From positions 124,001 to 188,000 of the forward strand of contig CAOYZS010000001.1 in assembly GCA_948567375.1 (NCBI GenBank): a stretch of 64,000 bases of DNA. Reading direction: 5' to 3'. Position 1 is the stretch's first letter; each line of letters starts with the position of its first letter. The position numbers and the translations under genes are program-made. Source of the DNA: Lunularia cruciata. Its lineage: Eukaryota; Streptophyta; Marchantiopsida; Lunulariales; Lunulariaceae. Positions 1 to 9,919 of this stretch are shown in pieces. The notes under the pieces are model-generated. The model was not told where the DNA came from. It worked only from the letters and a program-made list of their open reading frames with translations, and searched no databases.

Positions 1-274
1 ACAAAGAAGTAGATGTAGTAGATTGAAGAAGTTCAATCAATTGATCACTACGTTGTTGAAAATCAGAACTCCACTCCATAGAACTCAATTTCTCTTGGAT
101 AGCTTGTTGGTACAAGTCTCTCTTGTGAAAATCTAGATGAAGTTTGCCTCTAAAAGCATGGTCTATAGGTAATGTGGTTCTATTGAGGCAAGGAAAAAGG
201 ATGGTACAGGATAGAGGTGCATGGTCTGATTCTGGTTGAGGATCTAAAACAGCAAAATTTGAGACAAGATGGAT
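1..274 (-). pseudogene. LINE fragment C, 5' part only, cut by window edge
   Basis: This is the endonuclease-tail and inter-domain part of fragment C from the unit preceding unit 1, identical as read to 4109-4382. It holds the SDHAPL motif of the EEP endonuclease and the linker before the RT. The remainder lies left of the window. Confidence 0.9.
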
Positions 275-368
275 ATGAAACAATGAAATATAAAGCCCGA
301 AAGACCCAAAGAGTCAAAAGGCTGGAAACACAATACAAAACACATGAAATGTGAGCCTAGGCAAGGGC
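275..368 (-). other. 3' UTR and tail of fragment B (unit 1)
   Basis: About 90 bp follow the stop codon of B on the minus strand: the hairpin at 356-373, an AT-rich stretch, then a tail reading TTTCATTGTTTCAT that abuts fragment C of the preceding unit at 274/275. It matches the 3' UTR of fragment A except for a few substitutions and a shorter tail. There is no poly(A). It recurs every 4,108 bp. Confidence 0.8.
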
Positions 369-373
369 CTAGG
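356..373 (-). other. 3'-end stem-loop overlapping the stop codon of B
   Basis: CCTAGGC-AAGG-GCCTAGG forms a perfect 7-bp stem with a 4-nt loop on either strand. The TAG stop of the LINE reading frame (369-371) lies inside one arm. Some LINE families use a 3' stem-loop near a short-repeat tail as the template recognition signal of their RT. That role here is inference. The hairpin recurs at 356+4108n. Confidence 0.65.
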
Positions 374-1599
374 GCATCTGACCAATCTGTAACAAATTGG
401 TACGATGTATACTAACCTCAGTCATGTACTTCCCTAATGCTAAAGCTTCAACCTGTAAGAGAGTTGAGAAATCACTACAAGTAATCTGATGTCTAACTCT
501 AATCTGCATGTAACAAGGGCAAACAATCAACACATGATGCTCATCCTCAACTTTGCTCATAATACACAATTTGCAAAGTCGCATGGAGTGCTCTATCTGT
601 TGCCAACGTCCTTGTTCTACTTCTAGTCTATGAGAACTAGTTTTATATTGAGCAATAACATGTCTAAGTGAAGTAGAAATCCTAGCCAAGAGATAATCTT
701 GCTCACAATACACCAACATAGGATTTACAAACTGCTGATAGAACACCATCTTGGTACCGGGCTGCTGCCATAGGCGAAGTAAGAACTGCTCCTTGATCAC
801 TTCTCGTAGTGCAATAGGCTCCAACCTCCAATGTCGCTCACAAACATTCCACCTTGTGGCCCATGCAATCAGATCTGTATACCAACCGACAGATAGAGCG
901 GCACAAAAAGCTTGGTAGGGAAGTCTCTCATGCTCCATGGACCTCACCTTAGTGGCATATGTGATAGCTAAAAACAAAGCTTCAGCCTCAAGTGGCAAAA
1001 ACCCGGTTTCAGCAAGCAGCAATACATAAGGAGTTTGAGTCCTCACCCCAAGTTCATCACACAAAAACAATTTCTGAACTTTCTCCACCTTTTGCCACCA
1101 TGTCTTCTTAGTACCTGGACCCCAAATCTGAGCACCATAGAGAACCACCGGCTGCACAAGAGATCTGAACAGCACCTTCTTCAACGCCCATGTGGTAAGG
1201 TGAGCAAGTCTAGAGCGGTTCATGAGTGAATACAAAGCTCTAAAGCCTGCATTGATTCTCATCTTCACACAAGTGGACCAACTATAGTCATGAGAAAACT
1301 CAAGGCCCAAGTACTTTTAAGAAGAAACCTGCTCCAATTGCTGTCCATCAAAAAAGAAAGGTGTGACACCTTTAGAACCTACCACAATCACCTTGGACTT
1401 GTCAAGGTTCACTTCCATCTTTGTTTCATTGCAAAACAAGAGAAGAGAATCCAACAGCTTCTGTAAACCCTCTGGATTGGTGGAGAGAAGCACTACATCA
1501 TCTGCATAAAGGAGTGCATGTATCATCAAAGAGCCAACCTGTAGCTCCAGCTTCCATGAGTAGACTCTCTAGATCATCGATGAAGATTCCGAATAGAGT
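369..1599 (-). pseudogene. LINE fragment B (unit 1): 5'-truncated RT/zinc-knuckle copy, frameshifted and stopped
   Basis: On the minus strand this begins inside the RT just after motif B (TLFGIFIDDLE), where similarity to fragment A stops abruptly at 1599. It runs through YADD, the RT thumb, a C-terminal domain and a zf-RVT-like knuckle (CKLC, then EDEHH and C) to a TAG at 369-371. Two lesions break it. Relative to fragment A, 8 bp are missing near 1537/1538, between short CTGTA repeats, which shifts frame between GATG and SLMIHALLYADD. A TAC tyrosine codon (SSYKYLG in A) is TAA at 1317-1319. This leaves open pieces of about 70 codons (to 1317) and 313 codons (1310-369). The latter has no ATG at its head, only a TTG that is an internal Leu codon. 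Protein sequence beyond the stop differs from A at about a dozen of 313 positions. It is surely non-functional. Confidence 0.93.
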
Positions 1600-1703
1600 T
1601 GAAACAACAATGAAACAATGAAATATAAAGCCTGAAAGACCCAAAGAGTCAAAAGGCTAGAAACACAATACAAAACACATGAAATGTGAGCCTAGGCAAG
1701 GGC
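1600..1703 (-). other. 3' UTR and tail of fragment A (unit 1)
   Basis: About 100 bp lie between the stop of A and the truncated start of B. The minus strand ends in repeats of the 8-mer TTTCATTG (two copies, then TTGTTTCA), longer than the tail of B. Fragment B starts directly after it at 1599, so A and B are head-to-tail with essentially no host DNA between them. It recurs every 4,108 bp. Confidence 0.8.
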
Positions 1704-1708
1704 CTAGG
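1691..1708 (-). other. 3'-end stem-loop overlapping the stop codon of A
   Basis: This is identical to the hairpin at 356-373, a 7-bp stem CCTAGGC/GCCTAGG with loop AAGG. The stop codon of fragment A (1704-1706) is again in one arm. Its preservation in both A and B, which differ elsewhere, shows that it belonged to the parental LINE. It recurs at 1691+4108n. Confidence 0.65.
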
Positions 1709-3104
1709 GCATCTGACCAATCTGTAACAAATTGGTCCGATGTAAACTAACTTCTGTCATGTATTTCCCTAACGCTAAAGCTTCAACCTGTAAGAGAGTT
1801 GAGAAATCACGACAAATAATCTGATGTCTAACTCTGATCAGCATGTAACTAGGGCAATCAATAAACATATGATGCTCATCCTCAACTTTGCTCATAGTAC
1901 ACAATTTGCAAAGTCGCATGGAGTGCTCTATCTGCTGCCAACGTCCTTGTTCTACTTCTAGTCTATGAGAACTAGTTCTATATTGAGCAATAACATGTCT
2001 AAGTGAAGTAGAAATCCTAGCCAAGAGATAATCTTGCTCACAATACACCAACATAGGATTTACAAATTGCTGATAGAACACCATCTTGGTACCGGGTTGC
2101 TGCCATAGGCGAAGTAAGAACTGCTCCTTGATCACTTCTCGTAGTGCAATAGGCTCCAATCTCCAATGTCGCTCAGAAACATTCCACCTAGTGGCCCATG
2201 CAATCAGATCTGTATACCAACCGACAGATAGAGTGGCACAAAAAGCTTGGTAGGGAAGTCTCTCATGCTCCATGGACCTCACCTTAGTGGCATATGTGAT
2301 AGCTAAAAACAAAGCTTCAGCCTCAAGAGGTAAAAACCTTGTTTCAGCAAGCAGCAATACATAAGGAGTTTGAGTCCTCACCCCAAGTTCATCACACAAA
2401 AACAATTTCTGAACTTTCTCCACCTTTTGCCACCATGTCTTCTTAGTACCTGGACCCCAAATCTGAGCACCATAGAGAACCACCGGCTGCACAAGAGATC
2501 TGAACAGCACCTTCTTCAACTCCCATGTGGTAAGGTGAGCAAGTCTAGAGCGATTCATGAGTGAATACAAAGCTCTAAAGCCTGCATTGATTCTCATCTT
2601 CACACAAGTAGACCAACTATAGTCATGAGAAAACTCAAGGCCCAAGTACTTGTAAGAAGAAACCTGCTCCAATTGCTGTCCGTCAAAAAAGAAAGGTGTG
2701 ACACCTTTAGAACCCACCACAATCACCTTGGACTTGTCAAGGTTCACTTCCATCTTTGTTTCATTGCAAAACAAGAGAAGAGAATCCAATAGCTTCTGTA
2801 AACTCTGTGGGTTGGTGGAGAGAAGCACTACATCATCTGCATAAAGGAGTGCATGTATCATCAGAGAGCCAATCTGTACACCTGTAGCTCCAGCTTCCAT
2901 GAGTAGATTCTCCAGATCATCGATGAAGATTCCAAATAGAGTGGGAGATAGAGAGCAGCCTTGAATCACACCCATTGTGCTAAGGACATCTTGAGAGCTC
3001 AAAGATGAAAGTTTCACAATCACTTTCTCATAGAGTCTAGAGATAGCACCAATCAGATCAGCTGAAACACCAACTAGAGTGAGTCTCTCACTTAGACATT
3101 CAGT
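1704..3104 (-). pseudogene. LINE fragment A (unit 1): C-terminal RT with YADD and zinc knuckle
   Basis: This is an open minus-strand frame of 466 codons from the TGA pair at 3105-3110 to TAG at 1704-1706. There is no ATG at its head; the first alternative start is the GTG at 3023, which is an internal Val. Numbering from that GTG, it contains the motif B region (QGCSLSPTLFGIF, 21-33), the catalytic YADD (61-64), VNLDKSK (93-99), LGLEFS (127-132), a long thumb/connection region and a knuckle with C372, C375, H384/H385 and C390. It ends at residue 439. It lacks the fingers and motif A, which lie upstream in fragment C in the same frame. It reads as the 3' half of a 5'-truncated LINE ORF2. Being open does not make it functional: motif A and YADD are on separate sides of two stops. 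Confidence 0.92.
2944..3096 (-). repeat. Partial duplication, copy within fragment A
   Basis: About 153 bp encode the stretch from LSERL to the motif B region GCSLSPT. The same stretch occurs 180 bp away at 3124-3276 in fragment C. I count about eight mismatches between the two, roughly 5 percent, far more than between units. The offset of 180 bp keeps both copies in one frame. Confidence 0.85.
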
Positions 3105-3123
3105 TCATCACCACCATTCAGTT
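3097..3123 (-). other. Filler with tandem TGA stops between C and A
   Basis: About 26 bp are not accounted for by either LINE fragment. On the plus strand a 9-bp direct repeat (CATTCAGTT) flanks CATCACCAC. On the minus strand the frame of C runs GAA TGG TGG TGA TGA ACT GAA TGT and then enters A in the same frame. Short repeated filler of this kind is typical of end-joining or template-switch repair, which is inference. It is present in all 15 complete units. Confidence 0.75.
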
Positions 3124-4382
3124 GGAGATAGAGAGCAGCCTTGGATCACACCCATTGAGCTAAGGACATCTTGAGAGCTCAAAGATGAAAGTTTCACAAT
3201 CACTTTCCCATAGAGTCTAGAGATAGCATCAATCAGATCAGCTGAAACACCCACTTCAATGAGTCTCTCACTTAGAGATTTCCTCAGCACCTTATCAAAG
3301 GCCTTCCTGAAATCAATAAAGGCAACATAGAGAGATCTCCCAACACCCTTGGATTTCCACCACAAAACATGAAGTACCAATAGGTGGTCCAAAGTACTAA
3401 AGCCTAATCTGAAACCAGCTTGGCACTTAGCTCGAATTTTGTGCTTTTCAGCCCAAGTGCTCAACCTTGACTCCAAAATTCGACCATACAACTTGGCAAA
3501 GACACTACCAACAAGTATGGTACGGTAATTGGTGACAACATCTCTCTGGCCAGACTTGTGAATAGGAACTACCTTCTTGAAGCACCATCTATCCGGAAAG
3601 CCACACTTGATTGCCTCATTCAAATGAGAAGTGAGTATTGAAATCAGTTGGCTACCGCCCCACTTCAGAAGTTCAACACATAGTCCATCAAGGTCTTCAG
3701 CCTTACCATTGGCCAACTTCTTCAATTGGTACTTGACATCAGCTTCAGAGATGGTGAGAGCAGATCCAAGGCAAGGTGCCATGCTTGGAGCATTTGGGAA
3801 AAAGTACAAATCCTTCACATAGTCACAAAGCTCATTCAGGTCCAGCGATGGAGATGGAGATCTGATGGTTACCTTCTTCCAGAAAGCCTTGGGATTGCTC
3901 CTCAATTCAGTGCTCAACTCAACTCCTTTGAGTCTTAGAAATGGCCGCGTTTTGCACTTCACCAACTTTCTGTATGAAACAAAGGCTTGATTTTGTGCAA
4001 TCTGATCAAGAGATCTATCCATAGCTTTGATCCTTGCCATTTTGCAATCAGCATCATACCACCTATTGCAAGGGAGACCAAGTCTCTTCCTGTGGGAGCC
4101 TCTTGGAAACAAAGAAGTAGATGTAGTAGATTGAAGAAGTTCAATCAATTGATCACTACGTTGTTGAAAATCAGAACTCCACTCCATAGAACTCAATTTC
4201 TCTTGGATAGCTTGTTGGTACAAGTCTCTCTTGTGAAAATCTAGATGAAGTTTGCCTCTAAAAGCATGGTCTATAGGTAATGTGGTTCTATTGAGGCAAG
4301 GAAAAAGGATGGTACAGGATAGAGGTGCATGGTCTGATTCTGGTTGAGGATCTAAAACAGCAAAATTTGAGACAAGATGGAT
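3108..4382 (-). pseudogene. LINE fragment C (unit 1): endonuclease tail and N-terminal RT
   Basis: On the minus strand an open frame runs to the first of two TGAs (3108-3110). The earliest usable start is a TTG at 4391, inside the tail of the neighbouring unit, so it is not a genuine start. Numbering from there (427 aa), residues 19-24 are SDHAPL, the last catalytic motif of the EEP endonuclease. Residues 40-215 are a basic linker with conserved WYDADCK. RT fingers follow: NGKAEDLDG (228-236), GFPDRW and VVPIHKSG (264-281), NYR (288-290) and QAGFRLGFSTLD (324-335). Motif A is FIDFRKAFDKV (358-368, catalytic D360). It then reaches GCSLSPT (418-424) and ends in filler codons EWW. ORF1 and nearly all of the endonuclease are missing upstream. 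NYRTI has Thr where LINE RTs usually have Pro. Confidence 0.92.
3124..3276 (-). repeat. Partial duplication, copy within fragment C
   Basis: This is the partner of 2944-3096. It carries LIEVG and LIDAIS where A has LTLVG and LIGAIS. Position 3229 inside it is polymorphic between units: C in units 3, 5 and 6, as in fragment A, and T elsewhere. Confidence 0.85.
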
Positions 4383-4476
4383 ATGAAACAATGAAATATA
4401 AAGCCCGAAAGACCCAAAGAGTCAAAAGGCTGGAAACACAATACAAAACACATGAAATGTGAGCCTAGGCAAGGGC

Positions 4477-5707
4477 CTAGGGCATCTGACCAATCTGTAA
4501 CAAATTGGTACGATGTATACTAACCTCAGTCATGTACTTCCCTAATGCTAAAGCTTCAACCTGTAAGAGAGTTGAGAAATCACTACAAGTAATCTGATGT
4601 CTAACTCTAATCTGCATGTAACAAGGGCAAACAATCAACACATGATGCTCATCCTCAACTTTGCTCATAATACACAATTTGCAAAGTCGCATGGAGTGCT
4701 CTATCTGTTGCCAACGTCCTTGTTCTACTTCTAGTCTATGAGAACTAGTTTTATATTGAGCAATAACATGTCTAAGTGAAGTAGAAATCCTAGCCAAGAG
4801 ATAATCTTGCTCACAATACACCAACATAGGATTTACAAACTGCTGATAGAACACCATCTTGGTACCGGGCTGCTGCCATAGGCGAAGTAAGAACTGCTCC
4901 TTGATCACTTCTCGTAGTGCAATAGGCTCCAACCTCCAATGTCGCTCACAAACATTCCACCTTGTGGCCCATGCAATCAGATCTGTATACCAACCGACAG
5001 ATAGAGCGGCACAAAAAGCTTGGTAGGGAAGTCTCTCATGCTCCATGGACCTCACCTTAGTGGCATATGTGATAGCTAAAAACAAAGCTTCAGCCTCAAG
5101 TGGCAAAAACCCGGTTTCAGCAAGCAGCAATACATAAGGAGTTTGAGTCCTCACCCCAAGTTCATCACACAAAAACAATTTCTGAACTTTCTCCACCTTT
5201 TGCCACCATGTCTTCTTAGTACCTGGACCCCAAATCTGAGCACCATAGAGAACCACCGGCTGCACAAGAGATCTGAACAGCACCTTCTTCAACGCCCATG
5301 TGGTAAGGTGAGCAAGTCTAGAGCGGTTCATGAGTGAATACAAAGCTCTAAAGCCTGCATTGATTCTCATCTTCACACAAGTGGACCAACTATAGTCATG
5401 AGAAAACTCAAGGCCCAAGTACTTTTAAGAAGAAACCTGCTCCAATTGCTGTCCATCAAAAAAGAAAGGTGTGACACCTTTAGAACCTACCACAATCACC
5501 TTGGACTTGTCAAGGTTCACTTCCATCTTTGTTTCATTGCAAAACAAGAGAAGAGAATCCAACAGCTTCTGTAAACCCTCTGGATTGGTGGAGAGAAGCA
5601 CTACATCATCTGCATAAAGGAGTGCATGTATCATCAAAGAGCCAACCTGTAGCTCCAGCTTCCATGAGTAGACTCTCTAGATCATCGATGAAGATTCCGA
5701 ATAGAGT
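4477..5707 (-). pseudogene. LINE fragment B, unit 2
   Basis: Same lesions as unit 1: the 8-bp deletion, then TAA at 5425-5427. No unit-specific variant seen. Confidence 0.9.
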
Positions 5708-5811
5708 TGAAACAACAATGAAACAATGAAATATAAAGCCTGAAAGACCCAAAGAGTCAAAAGGCTAGAAACACAATACAAAACACATGAAATGTGAGCC
5801 TAGGCAAGGGC

Positions 5812-7212
5812 CTAGGGCATCTGACCAATCTGTAACAAATTGGTCCGATGTAAACTAACTTCTGTCATGTATTTCCCTAACGCTAAAGCTTCAACCTGTA
5901 AGAGAGTTGAGAAATCACGACAAATAATCTGATGTCTAACTCTGATCAGCATGTAACTAGGGCAATCAATAAACATATGATGCTCATCCTCAACTTTGCT
6001 CATAGTACACAATTTGCAAAGTCGCATGGAGTGCTCTATCTGCTGCCAACGTCCTTGTTCTACTTCTAGTCTATGAGAACTAGTTCTATATTGAGCAATA
6101 ACATGTCTAAGTGAAGTAGAAATCCTAGCCAAGAGATAATCTTGCTCACAATACACCAACATAGGATTTACAAATTGCTGATAGAACACCATCTTGGTAC
6201 CGGGTTGCTGCCATAGGCGAAGTAAGAACTGCTCCTTGATCACTTCTCGTAGTGCAATAGGCTCCAATCTCCAATGTCGCTCAGAAACATTCCACCTAGT
6301 GGCCCATGCAATCAGATCTGTATACCAACCGACAGATAGAGTGGCACAAAAAGCTTGGTAGGGAAGTCTCTCATGCTCCATGGACCTCACCTTAGTGGCA
6401 TATGTGATAGCTAAAAACAAAGCTTCAGCCTCAAGAGGTAAAAACCTTGTTTCAGCAAGCAGCAATACATAAGGAGTTTGAGTCCTCACCCCAAGTTCAT
6501 CACACAAAAACAATTTCTGAACTTTCTCCACCTTTTGCCACCATGTCTTCTTAGTACCTGGACCCCAAATCTGAGCACCATAGAGAACCACCGGCTGCAC
6601 AAGAGATCTGAACAGCACCTTCTTCAACTCCCATGTGGTAAGGTGAGCAAGTCTAGAGCGATTCATGAGTGAATACAAAGCTCTAAAGCCTGCATTGATT
6701 CTCATCTTCACACAAGTAGACCAACTATAGTCATGAGAAAACTCAAGGCCCAAGTACTTGTAAGAAGAAACCTGCTCCAATTGCTGTCCGTCAAAAAAGA
6801 AAGGTGTGACACCTTTAGAACCCACCACAATCACCTTGGACTTGTCAAGGTTCACTTCCATCTTTGTTTCATTGCAAAACAAGAGAAGAGAATCCAATAG
6901 CTTCTGTAAACTCTGTGGGTTGGTGGAGAGAAGCACTACATCATCTGCATAAAGGAGTGCATGTATCATCAGAGAGCCAATCTGTACACCTGTAGCTCCA
7001 GCTTCCATGAGTAGATTCTCCAGATCATCGATGAAGATTCCAAATAGAGTGGGAGATAGAGAGCAGCCTTGAATCACACCCATTGTGCTAAGGACATCTT
7101 GAGAGCTCAAAGATGAAAGTTTCACAATCACTTTCTCATAGAGTCTAGAGATAGCACCAATCAGATCAGCTGAAACACCAACTAGAGTGAGTCTCTCACT
7201 TAGACATTCAGT
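5812..7212 (-). pseudogene. LINE fragment A, unit 2
   Basis: Open from the TGA pair to TAG at 5812. YADD and the zinc knuckle are intact. No unit-specific variant seen. Confidence 0.9.
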
Positions 7213-7215
7213 TCA

Positions 7216-8490
7216 TCACCACCATTCAGTTGGAGATAGAGAGCAGCCTTGGATCACACCCATTGAGCTAAGGACATCTTGAGAGCTCAAAGATGAAAGT
7301 TTCACAATCACTTTCCCATAGAGTCTAGAGATAGCATCAATCAGATCAGCTGAAACACCCACTTCAATGAGTCTCTCACTTAGAGATTTCCTCAGCACCT
7401 TATCAAAGGCCTTCCTGAAATCAATAAAGGCAACATAGAGAGATCTCCCAACACCCTTGGATTTCCACCACAAAACATGAAGTACCAATAGGTGGTCCAA
7501 AGTACTAAAGCCTAATCTGAAACCAGCTTGGCACTTAGCTCGAATTTTGTGCTTTTCAGCCCAAGTGCTCAACCTTGACTCCAAAATTCGACCATACAAC
7601 TTGGCAAAGACACTACCAACAAGTATGGTACGGTAATTGGTGACAACATCTCTCTGGCCAGACTTGTGAATAGGAACTACCTTCTTGAAGCACCATCTAT
7701 CCGGAAAGCCACACTTGATTGCCTCATTCAAATGAGAAGTGAGTATTGAAATCAGTTGGCTACCGCCCCACTTCAGAAGTTCAACACATAGTCCATCAAG
7801 GTCTTCAGCCTTACCATTGGCCAACTTCTTCAATTGGTACTTGACATCAGCTTCAGAGATGGTGAGAGCAGATCCAAGGCAAGGTGCCATGCTTGGAGCA
7901 TTTGGGAAAAAGTACAAATCCTTCACATAGTCACAAAGCTCATTCAGGTCCAGCGATGGAGATGGAGATCTGATGGTTACCTTCTTCCAGAAAGCCTTGG
8001 GATTGCTCCTCAATTCAGTGCTCAACTCAACTCCTTTGAGTCTTAGAAATGGCCGCGTTTTGCACTTCACCAACTTTCTGTATGAAACAAAGGCTTGATT
8101 TTGTGCAATCTGATCAAGAGATCTATCCATAGCTTTGATCCTTGCCATTTTGCAATCAGCATCATACCACCTATTGCAAGGGAGACCAAGTCTCTTCCTG
8201 TGGGAGCCTCTTGGAAACAAAGAAGTAGATGTAGTAGATTGAAGAAGTTCAATCAATTGATCACTACGTTGTTGAAAATCAGAACTCCACTCCATAGAAC
8301 TCAATTTCTCTTGGATAGCTTGTTGGTACAAGTCTCTCTTGTGAAAATCTAGATGAAGTTTGCCTCTAAAAGCATGGTCTATAGGTAATGTGGTTCTATT
8401 GAGGCAAGGAAAAAGGATGGTACAGGATAGAGGTGCATGGTCTGATTCTGGTTGAGGATCTAAAACAGCAAAATTTGAGACAAGATGGAT
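7216..8490 (-). pseudogene. LINE fragment C, unit 2
   Basis: Endonuclease tail to motif B region, with the commoner bases at positions equivalent to 3229 (T, Asp) and 3300 (G). Confidence 0.9.
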
Positions 8491-8584
8491 ATGAAACAAT
8501 GAAATATAAAGCCCGAAAGACCCAAAGAGTCAAAAGGCTGGAAACACAATACAAAACACATGAAATGTGAGCCTAGGCAAGGGC

Positions 8585-9815
8585 CTAGGGCATCTGACCA
8601 ATCTGTAACAAATTGGTACGATGTATACTAACCTCAGTCATGTACTTCCCTAATGCTAAAGCTTCAACCTGTAAGAGAGTTGAGAAATCACTACAAGTAA
8701 TCTGATGTCTAACTCTAATCTGCATGTAACAAGGGCAAACAATCAACACATGATGCTCATCCTCAACTTTGCTCATAATACACAATTTGCAAAGTCGCAT
8801 GGAGTGCTCTATCTGTTGCCAACGTCCTTGTTCTACTTCTAGTCTATGAGAACTAGTTTTATATTGAGCAATAACATGTCTAAGTGAAGTAGAAATCCTA
8901 GCCAAGAGATAATCTTGCTCACAATACACCAACATAGGATTTACAAACTGCTGATAGAACACCATCTTGGTACCGGGCTGCTGCCATAGGCGAAGTAAGA
9001 ACTGCTCCTTGATCACTTCTCGTAGTGCAATAGGCTCCAACCTCCAATGTCGCTCACAAACATTCCACCTTGTGGCCCATGCAATCAGATCTGTATACCA
9101 ACCGACAGATAGAGCGGCACAAAAAGCTTGGTAGGGAAGTCTCTCATGCTCCATGGACCTCACCTTAGTGGCATATGTGATAGCTAAAAACAAAGCTTCA
9201 GCCTCAAGTGGCAAAAACCCGGTTTCAGCAAGCAGCAATACATAAGGAGTTTGAGTCCTCACCCCAAGTTCATCACACAAAAACAATTTCTGAACTTTCT
9301 CCACCTTTTGCCACCATGTCTTCTTAGTACCTGGACCCCAAATCTGAGCACCATAGAGAACCACCGGCTGCACAAGAGATCTGAACAGCACCTTCTTCAA
9401 CGCCCATGTGGTAAGGTGAGCAAGTCTAGAGCGGTTCATGAGTGAATACAAAGCTCTAAAGCCTGCATTGATTCTCATCTTCACACAAGTGGACCAACTA
9501 TAGTCATGAGAAAACTCAAGGCCCAAGTACTTTTAAGAAGAAACCTGCTCCAATTGCTGTCCATCAAAAAAGAAAGGTGTGACACCTTTAGAACCTACCA
9601 CAATCACCTTGGACTTGTCAAGGTTCACTTCCATCTTTGTTTCATTGCAAAACAAGAGAAGAGAATCCAACAGCTTCTGTAAACCCTCTGGATTGGTGGA
9701 GAGAAGCACTACATCATCTGCATAAAGGAGTGCATGTATCATCAAAGAGCCAACCTGTAGCTCCAGCTTCCATGAGTAGACTCTCTAGATCATCGATGAA
9801 GATTCCGAATAGAGT
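8585..9815 (-). pseudogene. LINE fragment B, unit 3
   Basis: Same two lesions; TAA at 9533-9535. No unit-specific variant seen. Confidence 0.9.
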
Positions 9816-9919
9816 TGAAACAACAATGAAACAATGAAATATAAAGCCTGAAAGACCCAAAGAGTCAAAAGGCTAGAAACACAATACAAAACACATGAAA
9901 TGTGAGCCTAGGCAAGGGC

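Larger units (their letters stand above)
275..4382 (-). repeat. Prototype unit 1: composite of LINE fragments C, A and B
   Basis: Reading the minus strand from 4382 down, the unit holds fragment C (4382-3124), a filler (about 3123-3097), fragment A with its 3' UTR (3096-1600) and fragment B with its 3' UTR (1599-275). The boundary at 4382/4383 is where the short-repeat tail of the next unit's B meets the endonuclease-derived start of C. It is a convenient boundary only; which junction arose first in the amplification cannot be told. Unit k occupies 275+4108(k-1) to 4382+4108(k-1). No stretch over 300 bp lacks LINE coding remnants. Confidence 0.93.

Noticed and set aside
275..368. Promoter or terminator in the short non-coding gaps
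   Set aside because: Gaps of about 90-105 bp are explained as LINE 3' UTR with hairpin and tail. No promoter elements could be supported, and the hairpin lacks a following T-run.
1035..1229. Plus-strand open frames of about 60-85 codons in each unit (for example 1035-1229, 1421-1621, 3631-3822, 3726-3938, 3987-4244)
   Set aside because: They lie antisense to the LINE reading frame, recur identically because the unit recurs, and show no recognisable motif. They are shadows of the RT and endonuclease coding sequence.
369..1310. The 313-codon frame as an intact gene
   Set aside because: It begins at an internal Leu codon directly after a nonsense mutation, and in fragment A the same sequence is the C-terminal part of the RT protein.
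3105..3110. Possible TGA reassignment making C plus A one protein
   Set aside because: The two TGAs occur only in the filler, the Trp codons I checked in the frame are TGG, and the duplicated 60 codons would still disrupt the RT. There is no support for a variant code.
3959..4144. Minus-strand 61-codon frame inside fragment C
   Set aside because: It overlaps the endonuclease/RT linker in another frame and is fully explained by the longer LINE frame.
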